Assembly (NCBI RefSeq): GCF_003402235.1 | Contig: NZ_QEWO01000001.1 | Location: 744,001 to 808,000 of the forward strand | Length of the DNA: 64,000 nt | Source of the DNA: Parahaliea mediterranea | GTDB taxonomy: Bacteria; Pseudomonadota; Gammaproteobacteria; Pseudomonadales; Halieaceae | Direction of reading: 5' to 3' | Shown: one piece after another, positions 8,054 through 19,323 of the stretch | How positions within the stretch are numbered: the stretch's first letter is position 1 | Layout: the number at the start of each line of letters is the position of its first letter | Position numbers and translations under genes: made by a program | The notes under the pieces: generated by a model | The model's input: only the letters and a program-made list of their open reading frames with translations | What the model was told of the DNA's origin: nothing | Databases searched by the model: none

Positions 8054-8910
8054 CAGGCGCCCTCGCCCACCGCCCGCCCGCCGGGCAGCGCACACCCCTG
8101 GCGCCGGCGCACCTCGGCCACCTCCTGCAGCAGCTGCGGCAGTGGCGGCAGGTTGAAATCGCGCTCCAGCAGGGTCGGCAGGGGCCCCAGCAAGTCGTAG
8201 GCGCGCGACAGCAGCGCCCACACCGGGTCGATTACATCGGCCCCGTGGGTATCCACCTTGAGGTCGTCTGCCTCGTCGTAGTGGCCGGCAATGTGCAGAT
8301 AGCGCACCCGCGACAGGGGCAGGCTTGCTAAAAAGGCCACCGGGTCATAACCGTGGTTGATGCTGTTCACGTAGATATTGTTCACATCCAGCAGCAGCTC
8401 GGCGCCGGAGCGCTGCAGCACTGCGCTGATGAACTCCGCCTCGCTCATGTCGCGGTGGGCCTGGGCGTAGTAGCTGGCGTTCTCCAGCACCAGCGGCTGG
8501 CCGATGATGTCCTGGGCCTGCTGGATGCGGGCCACTACATGGCCCACCGCCTCTTCGGTAAAGGGAATGGGCAGCAGGTCGTACAGATGCCCTTCGGCGG
8601 CGCAGTAGGTGAGGTGTTCGCTGTAAAAGCCCACCTGCAGCTCATCCATCAGGGCGCGCACGGCGCGCAGCAGGTCGAGGTCCAGGGCATCCGGCCCGCC
8701 AATGTCCAGCGACAGGCCGTGCAATACCAACGGGTAGCGCTCGGCGATTTCGCGAAACTGGCGACCAAAGCGGCCGCCCACGCCAATCCAGTTCTCCGGC
8801 GCCACTTCCATAAAATCGATGTCGCCCGTGGGGCGAGACAGAAGCGGGCCCAACAGGGCCCGCCTCAATCCGAGACCCGCTCCGCGGATCTCACGTGCTG
8901 TGCCTGGCAT
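8053..8910 (-). CDS. hvfB: HvfB-family multinuclear non-haem iron oxidative enzyme (DUF692)
   Basis: A 285-residue DUF692 (MNIO) TIM-barrel enzyme. Likely metal ligands of the family are visible in order: E in MEVAPENW, H in LVLHGLSLDIGG, E/H in YSEHLTY, E in LENASYY, D/N/H in LLDVNNIYVNSINHGYD, H in YLHIAGHYDE, D/H in VDTHGADVIDP and E in LLERDFNLP. The family uses two or three iron ions and O2 to remodel cysteine and its preceding residue in peptide substrates. The precursor gene immediately upstream supplies repeated EGKCG motifs, so this enzyme probably installs oxazolone/thioamide-type groups there. The start overlaps the hvfA stop by one base (TGATG). Confidence 0.93.
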   Translation of the reverse strand: MPGTAREIRGAGLGLRRALLGPLLSRPTGDIDFMEVAPENWIGVGGRFGRQFREIAERYPLVLHGLSLDIGGPDALDLDLLRAVRALMDELQVGFYSEHLTYCAAEGHLYDLLPIPFTEEAVGHVVARIQQAQDIIGQPLVLENASYYAQAHRDMSEAEFISAVLQRSGAELLLDVNNIYVNSINHGYDPVAFLASLPLSRVRYLHIAGHYDEADDLKVDTHGADVIDPVWALLSRAYDLLGPLPTLLERDFNLPPLPQLLQEVAEVRRRQGCALPGGRAVGEGA

Positions 8911-9266
8911 CAGCTGCCGCAGGAGCCTTCAGCGGCTTTTTTGTCACCGCATTTGCCTTCGCCACATTTGCCTTCGGCTTTCTTGTCGCCGCACTTGCCT
9001 TCGCCACATTTACCTTCGGCTTTTTTGTCGCCGCACTTGCCTTCACCGCATTTGCCTTCGCCGCATTTGCCCTCGGCTTTCTTGTCGCCACACTTGCCTT
9101 CGCCGCACTTGCCTTCCTCGTGCTTGTCGTAGCTGGCGAGATCGTAGCCGCCGGAGAGCTGCTGGGCAGAGAAGGGGTTGCTGTCGGCAGAGGCCATGGG
9201 GGCAATGGCGCTCGCCAGGAAGGCGGCACCCAGTGCTGCGCTGAGAGGTTTCTTGATCTGAGCCAT
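8910..9266 (-). CDS. hvfA: HvfA-family RiPP metallophore precursor with EGKCG repeats
   Basis: A 118-residue secreted precursor. Residues 1-27 form a signal peptide (ALGAAFLASAIAPMASA), a linker follows, and from about residue 50 come nine EGKCG motifs and a final EGSCG, separated by DKKA spacers. All ten cysteines lie in these motifs. HvfA/BufA1-type precursors are modified by the DUF692 enzyme on each EGKCG and exported to bind copper or similar metals. Ten sites is a long array. AGGGA lies 7 bases before the ATG. A plain metallothionein-like protein is the alternative, but the adjacent hvfBC genes argue against it. Confidence 0.93.
   Translation of the reverse strand: MAQIKKPLSAALGAAFLASAIAPMASADSNPFSAQQLSGGYDLASYDKHEEGKCGEGKCGDKKAEGKCGEGKCGEGKCGDKKAEGKCGEGKCGDKKAEGKCGEGKCGDKKAAEGSCGS
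8920..9120 (-). repeat. Modular coding repeat of hvfA
   Basis: The DNA encoding the EGKCG motifs and DKKA spacers repeats near-identical 15-base and 12-base modules, with pairs or triples of EGKCG between spacers. The nucleotide identity suggests recent expansion by slippage or unequal recombination. Confidence 0.75.
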
Positions 9267-9487
9267 GATGAATTCCCTGTAGTTACGGTATCTGTAATTG
9301 CTTTAATCGTTGTTGTGTCAGATTCGTGCTCGACACGGCGAAGCATCAGCGACACGAATGAGCAACCAGCACTTCGCTAGTGCTCAGACTCAGTATTGCT
9401 GGTGAAGTTTCATTCTGCCCGGCAGGCGTGTGGTAATTTTTTACAAAGGCGGTGGGTCAAGCAGTGGGTCAATGTGCCGCCCTCACA
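9267..9487. promoter_or_regulatory. hvfABC upstream region with nested inverted repeats
   Basis: This 221-base gap is the likely promoter region of hvfABC (leftward) and also the region downstream of hrpA. It holds ATTCGTG (9322-9328) paired with CACGAAT (9353-9359), ACCAGCA (9365-9371) paired with TGCTGGT (9397-9403), and an inner AGCACT (9368-9373)/AGTGCT (9379-9384). These could be a metal-responsive operator or a leader hairpin. No textbook sigma-70 promoter was evident. Confidence 0.4.
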
Positions 9488-13334
<3,847 letters not shown>

Positions 13335-13351
<17 letters not shown>

Positions 13352-15026
13352 GCAGCTCCCGGCGCAGGATTTTGCCCACGTTGGTTTTGGGCAGTTCGCT
13401 GCGGAATTCCACCAGCTTGGGCACCTTGTAGGCGGTGAGGCTGCGGCGGCAGAACTCGCGCACTTCCTCGGCGGTGAGCTTGCCGGACTTGCTCACCACG
13501 TACATTTTGATCACCTCGCCGGAGGTGTCGTCGGGCACGCCCACCGCGGCGCACTCCAGCACGTCGGGGTGTTCGTAGAGCACGTCTTCCAGCTCGTTGG
13601 GATAGACGTTAAAGCCCGACACCACAATCATGTCCTTCTTGCGATCGACGATCTGGATAAAACCGTCCTCGCGGATTTTGGCGATATCGCCGGTGCGGAA
13701 GTAGCCCTCCGGATCCATCACTTTGGCGGTTTCCTCGGGGCGCTGCCAGTAACCCTGCATCACCTGCGGGCCCTTCACGCACAGCTCGCCGGGCTCTTCC
13801 ACCGGCAGCGCGTTGCCGGCGTCGTCCACCACTTTCACCAGGGTGCCCGGCACCGGCAGGCCGATGCTGCCGATCACAATGCGGTTGCCGGGGTTCATGG
13901 ACACCACCGGCGAGGTCTCCGTCAGGCCGTAGCCCTCGGACACCGGGCAGCCGGTGATTTCCTGCCAGCGCTCGGCGGCGGCGTGGGTCAGGGCCATGCC
14001 GCCGGACAGGGTCAGCTTGAGGTTGGAAAAATCCAACGCGCGAAAAGCCTCGTTGTTGCACAGCCCCATGAACAGGGTATTCAAACCGCAGAAAATATCC
14101 GGCTTGTAGTCGCGCAGGGTTTTCACCACCGAGGGCAGGTCACGCGGGTTGGGGATGAACACCATATGGGCGCCGTGCAGCATGGAGTACATGGCGGTCA
14201 TAAAGGCGTAGATGTGATACACCGGCAGCGGCTGGGCGGTGACCGAATGGTCTTTGTCCAGGGGCTGGGTTTCCAGCATGCCATCCACCTGCAGCACGTT
14301 GGCCACTAGATTGCTGTGGCTCAGCATGGCGCCCTTGGCCACCCCGGTGGTGCCACCGGTGTACTGCAGCATGGCCAGGCCGTCCCGCGCCGCCGCCACC
14401 GGCAACAGGGGGCGGTCGGTGCCCTCTTTCAGGGCGGTGTTGAGGGGAATGGCGCCCGGGATGTCGAAAGGCGGCACCATCTTCTTGATGTGCTTGGCCA
14501 CGTTGTTGATCAAAAAACGCTTCAGCGGCGGATGCAGGTCGGCCAGCTCGGTGACAATGGTGTACTTCACCCCGGTACGCGGCAGCACCTTGGCGGCGGT
14601 CTGGGCCACGTTGGCCTGCACAACCAAGGCTTTTACCTCGGCGTCGTTGAACTGGTGCTCGATCTCCCGCTCGCTGTACAGGGGGTTGGTGTTGACGATC
14701 ACCAGCCCGGCGCGCATGGCCCCCAGCGTCACCACCGGGTACTGAATCAGGTTGGGCATCTGCACCGCAATGCGGTCGCCCGGCTCCAGGTCGGTGCAGT
14801 GCTGCACCCAGCCGGCAAACTGGCGCGACAGGCGGTCCAGGTCGCGGTAAGTGAGGGTGTGGCCAAGGCTGGAAAAGGCGGGGCGGTCGGGGTATTCGGC
14901 AAAGCTGTGCTCAACCATGGCCATCAGGTGCTCAAAGCGCCCCAGGTCACAATGGGTGTCAATGCCAAGTTCGGTATCGAGTCTGGCGTAGAGTTGCGCC
15001 TGTTGTTCCAGCACCTGTTCGGACAT
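13335..15026 (-). CDS. fadD: Long-chain acyl-CoA synthetase FadD
   Basis: A 563-residue AMP-forming ligase that activates free fatty acids to acyl-CoA at the inner membrane. The P-loop YTGGTTGVAKGAM, the SEGYGLTETSPV adenylate motif, GYFRTGDIAKI and the catalytic-lysine region KTNVGKILRRELRD are all present. Length matches E. coli FadD (561). It precedes hrpA on the same strand with an overlap, an uncommon arrangement. Confidence 0.95.
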
Positions 15027-15136
15027 CTTGCGGACTCCCTTGTTGAATTCTATCTACTGCTACAGCGTTGATGATGGGCGCCGGCCCCGCTTGATGGCCG
15101 GCTGGGCTATGATGGGCGCCGCAATCAGGAGGCCCC

Positions 15137-15613
15137 ATGAGCACACGCACTAACTATACCTTCGACGAACTCAGCCTTGGCCAGAGCGCCCGCTACCAGC
15201 GCCGCATCGACACGCAGCACATTCGCCTGTTCGCCGCCGCCTGCGGCGACACCAACCCGGTCCACCTGGACCCGGCCTTTGCCGCGGGCACGCCCTTTGG
15301 CGAGCCGATTGCCCACGGCATGCTCACCGGCGCCCTGGTATCCGCCGCCCTGGCCCTGGAACTGCCCGGGCCCGGCACCGTGTACCTGGGCCAGTCCCTG
15401 CGCTTTCGCGCGCCGGTCAAGGTGGGCGACACCCTCACCGTGGAACTGGTGGTGAGCGAATTGCGCGAGCGGCGGCAGTGGGTGAGCTTGGACTGCACCG
15501 TGCGCAACCAGCACGACAAGGTGGTTGCCAGCGGCAGCGCCGAGGTGATGGCCCCGTCGGAAAAAACCACCCTTACCCTGCCACCGGAGCCACGCTTCAG
15601 CCCGGCGGATTGA
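15137..15613 (+). CDS. MaoC-like (R)-specific enoyl-CoA hydratase
   Basis: A 158-residue hot-dog-fold hydratase. The catalytic pair is D38/H43 in the signature ACGDTNPVHLD, followed by FGEPIAHGML. PhaJ/MaoC enzymes hydrate trans-2-enoyl-CoA to (R)-3-hydroxyacyl-CoA, linking beta-oxidation to polyhydroxyalkanoate synthesis. It is divergent from fadD with a 110-base shared upstream region, which fits a fatty-acid role. AGGAGG sits 4 bases before the ATG. Confidence 0.9.
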   Translation: MSTRTNYTFDELSLGQSARYQRRIDTQHIRLFAAACGDTNPVHLDPAFAAGTPFGEPIAHGMLTGALVSAALALELPGPGTVYLGQSLRFRAPVKVGDTLTVELVVSELRERRQWVSLDCTVRNQHDKVVASGSAEVMAPSEKTTLTLPPEPRFSPAD

Positions 15614-15626
15614 GCGCCCGGGCTCT

Positions 15627-16154
15627 TTAGCCCCGATCGTCGGCGGCCGCGGCTTCCCGCGCCGCCAGACGCTCTTCCCGAGGCTCGCCGAACTGGCTGT
15701 GATCCAGATACATCAGCTTCAGCATCACCGACGGCTGGCCCGAGCCGGCATCGGCGCCCAGCACCAGCACGCTGGGTTCGCCCTCGTTGTAGGTGACACC
15801 AGTCACCCCGAAAATCATCACGTTGGGGTCGTTTTCCGCGGTGAACACCGTAATGTTGCGGCCTTCGCGCAGGGCGTCGCTCAGCTGCGCAATCAGCACC
15901 GTGAGCGAATCGCGAAAGCTGCCAAAGTTGAGCTTGCCGCGATATTCGCTGTGGTCCAGCGCCAGGTCAAAGCGCACCAGCGACTTGTCTTCCATCTGCA
16001 CGTTGGTCAGCGCCGCCGTGCGGCCTTCGGCCACGTCGCGATAGAGGTTTTTGGCCTGGGTGCGGTTGGCCTCCAGAAAGGCCTTGTGCAGCAGGTTGAC
16101 GGACATCAGCAGGAATTTCTCCCGCGGGATGGACTGGGTTTGTTCTCGCGCCAT
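15627..16154 (-). CDS. Conserved hypothetical protein
   Basis: A 175-residue soluble protein I do not recognise. It starts MAREQTQSIPREKF, which I prefer to an in-frame start 15 codons upstream. It has a helical N terminus (LLMSVNLLHKAFLEANRTQAK) and then strand-rich segments (FDLALDHSEYRGKLNF, NITVFTAEN, VMIFGVTGVTY). There is no signal peptide, membrane helix or cysteine motif. It lies convergent to the MaoC gene with 13 bases between. Confidence 0.75.
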   Translation of the reverse strand: MAREQTQSIPREKFLLMSVNLLHKAFLEANRTQAKNLYRDVAEGRTAALTNVQMEDKSLVRFDLALDHSEYRGKLNFGSFRDSLTVLIAQLSDALREGRNITVFTAENDPNVMIFGVTGVTYNEGEPSVLVLGADAGSGQPSVMLKLMYLDHSQFGEPREERLAAREAAAADDRG

Positions 16155-16378
16155 GATGATTCCGAAATGGAGGCAATCTGTACCGATAAAGGGCCGCAAG
16201 TCTAATACCTGGGCCGGTCAAAAACCAGCCGGCCCGCCCCGCGCCGCACGCCATCTGCTATGATCGCCAACCGGCCGGGGCAGCGGGCCAGCCCGCACCG
16301 AACCAGCAAGCCAACAGCAAGCTGACAGCAAACCAGCAACCACCCAACAGCCACTCACCCACAAACAAGCAGCCCCCG

Positions 16379-18430
16379 ATGCAGCGCAACAACCAGCCCT
16401 GGCAAGCCATGCCCGCCCCCCGCCTCGACTGGGGTGACGACGGCGTGCCGGGTTCCAGCGCCTTTGGCGACATTTACTTCTCCCGCGACGACGGCGCGGC
16501 CGAAAGCCGCTTTGTGTTCCTTGCCGGCAACGCCCTGCCCCAGCGCTGGGCCAGCCACCCGGCGCCCGCGTTTGTGATTGGCGAGACCGGCTTTGGCACC
16601 GGCCTTAACTTCCTGCTGACCTGGCAGGCCTGGGCCGCCTGCCCCACCCCCAAACCCCGCCTGCACTACCTGTCGGTAGAGCAGTACCCCCTGCGCCGCC
16701 AGGACCTGCAGCGGGCGCTGGCCGCCTGGCCCGGCCTTGCGGAATTTGCCAGCGAATTGCTCGCCCACTACCCGTCCCCGGTGCCCGGCTGCCACCGCCT
16801 GCTGCTGGCCGGCGGGCAGATCACCCTGGATTTATGGTGGGCCGACGCCGAAACGGCACTGGCAGACCTGGCCAGCCACCGCCAGCGCTGGGTAGACGCC
16901 TGGTACCTGGACGGCTTCGCCCCGGCGCGCAATGCCAGCATGTGGTCCAGTGCGGTGCTTGGGCAGATTGGCGCCCTCAGCCGCCCCGGCGCCACCCTGG
17001 CCACCTTTACCGCCGCCGGCGCCGTGCGCCGGGCCCTGCAGGCAGCGGGCTTTAGCATGCACAAGGGGCCGGGCTTTGGCCGCAAGCGCGAGCGCCTGCT
17101 GGGTACCTATCCCGACGACCTCGCCGAGAACGCCACCGAAAACAGCACCGAAAACGTCACTGACAACCGCCCCACCGACACCCCCTGGGACCTGCCCCGC
17201 CAAACCGCCCCCGCGCCGCGCAGCGCCCTGGTGTTGGGGGCCGGGCTTGCCGGCTGCGCCACCGCCGCCGCCCTGGCCCGCCGCGGTGTAACGGTGCAGC
17301 TGCTGGAGGCCGCCAGCCTGGCCGGCGAAGCCTCCGGCAATGCCCAGGGCGTGCTGTATACGCGCCTGTCCCGGCGCCATTCCGCCCTCAGCGACTTTGC
17401 CCTGGCCAGCTTCAGCGATGCCAGCCGCCACTACCGGCACCTGCTGGATACCGGCGCGCTGCGCGATGGCCTGGATGGCGCCTTGTGCGGCTGCTTCCAC
17501 CAGCACCACAAGGCCGATGAACTGGCCGACATGGCCGAGCGCCTAGCGCACCTGCCGGAGCTGGCCCGGGTGCTGGATGCCGCCGAGGCCAGCGCCCTGC
17601 TGGGCGTGAGCCAGGCGGCACCGGGTTACTGGTTCCCGGGCTCCGGCTGGCTGTCGCCGCAGGCCCTGTGCCGCCACTGGAGCCAACAGCCAGGCATTAC
17701 ACTGCGCGAACACTGCGGCCCCCTGCAACTGCGGCGCGCAGGCTCTCAATGGCAGGCGCTGAATGCACAGGGCGAGGTGATTGCCGAGGCCGATTGCGCG
17801 GTGATCGCCTGCGGCAACAGCAGCGCACAGCACAGCGGGCTCGACTGGCTGCCCCTGCAACCCATTCGCGGCCAGACCACCACCCTGCCGCCGGGCCCGC
17901 CCTTTGACACCCTGCGGGCCGCCTTCTGCCACGAGGGCTACATTGCCCCGGCCCCCACAGGCAGCGGCCACTGCATTGGCGCCACCTTCAACCTGGGCGA
18001 GCACAGCACCGCGCCCAGCGCCGCAGACCAACAGCAGAACCTGCAGCGTCTGGCCAGTGCCGTTGCCGACTGGGGCTCGGCGCTGGCAGCCCTGGATGGC
18101 AGCGCATTGCCGGCCCGGGTGGGCTTTCGTTGCACCACGCCGGACTACCTGCCCCTGGCAGGCCCGGTGCCCGACGCCCCCGCCCTGCTGGCCACCTACG
18201 TCGCGCTGCGCCAAAATGCCCGCAAGACCATCAACAGCGCGGCACCCACCATGCCAGGACTCTACCTGAACACCGGACACGGCTCCCGCGGCCTGAGCTC
18301 TGCCCCCCTGTGCGCCGAACTCATTGCCAGCCAGGCCTGCAACGAACCGCCGCCCCTGCCCCGCTACCTGAGCCGCGCCCTGGCGCCGGCGCGCTTTCTG
18401 ATTCGCGACTTAGGCCGCAACAAACAGTGA
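16379..18430 (+). CDS. mnmC: Bifunctional tRNA mnm5s2U biosynthesis protein MnmC
   Basis: A 683-residue two-domain enzyme for the wobble uridine mnm5s2U34. The N-terminal methyltransferase (about 1-240) has the SAM motif VIGETGFGTGLNFL and DAWYLDGFAPARN. The C-terminal FAD domain (about 280-670) starts with LVLGAGLAGCATAAALARRG and removes the carboxymethyl group. Length is close to E. coli MnmC (668). No clear ribosome site precedes the ATG at 16379; an ATG at 16409 is possible. Confidence 0.95.
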   Translation: MQRNNQPWQAMPAPRLDWGDDGVPGSSAFGDIYFSRDDGAAESRFVFLAGNALPQRWASHPAPAFVIGETGFGTGLNFLLTWQAWAACPTPKPRLHYLSVEQYPLRRQDLQRALAAWPGLAEFASELLAHYPSPVPGCHRLLLAGGQITLDLWWADAETALADLASHRQRWVDAWYLDGFAPARNASMWSSAVLGQIGALSRPGATLATFTAAGAVRRALQAAGFSMHKGPGFGRKRERLLGTYPDDLAENATENSTENVTDNRPTDTPWDLPRQTAPAPRSALVLGAGLAGCATAAALARRGVTVQLLEAASLAGEASGNAQGVLYTRLSRRHSALSDFALASFSDASRHYRHLLDTGALRDGLDGALCGCFHQHHKADELADMAERLAHLPELARVLDAAEASALLGVSQAAPGYWFPGSGWLSPQALCRHWSQQPGITLREHCGPLQLRRAGSQWQALNAQGEVIAEADCAVIACGNSSAQHSGLDWLPLQPIRGQTTTLPPGPPFDTLRAAFCHEGYIAPAPTGSGHCIGATFNLGEHSTAPSAADQQQNLQRLASAVADWGSALAALDGSALPARVGFRCTTPDYLPLAGPVPDAPALLATYVALRQNARKTINSAAPTMPGLYLNTGHGSRGLSSAPLCAELIASQACNEPPPLPRYLSRALAPARFLIRDLGRNKQ

Positions 18431-19275
18431 ACACCGCCACACGCCTGTGCTGCGCGCTGCTGGCCCTGCTGGCCGTCCCGTGCGCCAGCGTGGCCCCGGC
18501 CCAGCCGGCGACCGGCGTTGCCGAGCTGGGTGTTACCGAGCTGGGTGTTACCGAGAAAGGCGTTCAGCTGCTGGGCTACCGGGTGCTGGAGCGCAAGGCC
18601 CACTCGCGCGACAACTTTGTGCAGGGCCTGCAGATTGTGGACGGTGCGCTCTACCTGAGCGCCGGCGGCTACGGCGAATCGCGCCTGTTGCGCTACGACT
18701 TTGCCAGCGGCCAGCTGCTGGACGGCCAGCGCCTGGACCGGCGCCTGTTTGCCGAGGGACTGGCCGTGGTGGGCGACGAAATCTTCCAGCTCACCTGGCG
18801 CGCCGGCGTGGTGCTGGTGTACGACCGCGCCAGCCTCACCCCCAAGCGCCACTGGCGCATTCCCGGCCAGGGCTGGGGCCTGACCTACAATGGCGAGCAG
18901 CTGGTGTATTCCGACGGCAGCGACCGCTTGTTCTTCATGAACACCGCCGATGGCGTAATTACCCGCAGCCTGCCGGTTACCGCCGCCGGCCGGCCCGTCA
19001 CGCAACTGAACGAACTGGAGTGGATAGACGGGCGCATCTGGGCCAACGTGTGGCAGAGCGATGACATTGTTATCATTGACCCGGCCACCGGCGCAGTAGA
19101 AGCCCGCCTTGACCTCACGGGCCTGCTGCCCGACAGTGACCGATTGCGCGGCACCGATGTCCTCAACGGCATTGCCGTCAATCCCGCGGACGGGGCCATC
19201 TGGGTCACCGGCAAGCGCTGGCCCTGGCTGTACCGCATTGAACCACAGCCCCGCGCCATCAGCGCCCGCAACTGA
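18427..19275 (+). CDS. Secreted glutamine cyclotransferase-like beta-propeller
   Basis: A 282-residue protein starting at a GTG that overlaps the mnmC stop (GTGA). It has a signal peptide (CALLALLAVPCASVAPAQ) and a five-bladed propeller of the bacterial glutaminyl-peptide cyclotransferase family: FVQGLQIVDGALYLSAGGYGES, FAEGLAVVGDEIFQLTWRAG, GWGLTYNGEQLVYSDGS, LNELEWIDGRIWANVWQSDDI, LNGIAVNPADGAIWVTGKRWP. The family cyclises N-terminal glutamine. A 15-base tandem duplication encodes ELGVTELGV just after the signal peptide. Confidence 0.85.
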   Translation: MNTATRLCCALLALLAVPCASVAPAQPATGVAELGVTELGVTEKGVQLLGYRVLERKAHSRDNFVQGLQIVDGALYLSAGGYGESRLLRYDFASGQLLDGQRLDRRLFAEGLAVVGDEIFQLTWRAGVVLVYDRASLTPKRHWRIPGQGWGLTYNGEQLVYSDGSDRLFFMNTADGVITRSLPVTAAGRPVTQLNELEWIDGRIWANVWQSDDIVIIDPATGAVEARLDLTGLLPDSDRLRGTDVLNGIAVNPADGAIWVTGKRWPWLYRIEPQPRAISARN

Positions 19276-19323
19276 ACCACCGACATCAACCGGCGCGCCA
19301 GCGCGCGCCCTGCCAGGAATGCT

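Noticed and set aside
8920-9120. Regularly spaced repeats resembling a CRISPR array
   Set aside because: The repeats are in frame and encode EGKCG/DKKA modules of the precursor; spacing is short and there are no unique spacers or cas genes.
8895-9380. Open frame on the plus strand across the hvfA repeats
   Set aside because: It is the complement of a repeat-rich gene and yields an Ala/Phe-rich low-complexity product without a start site.
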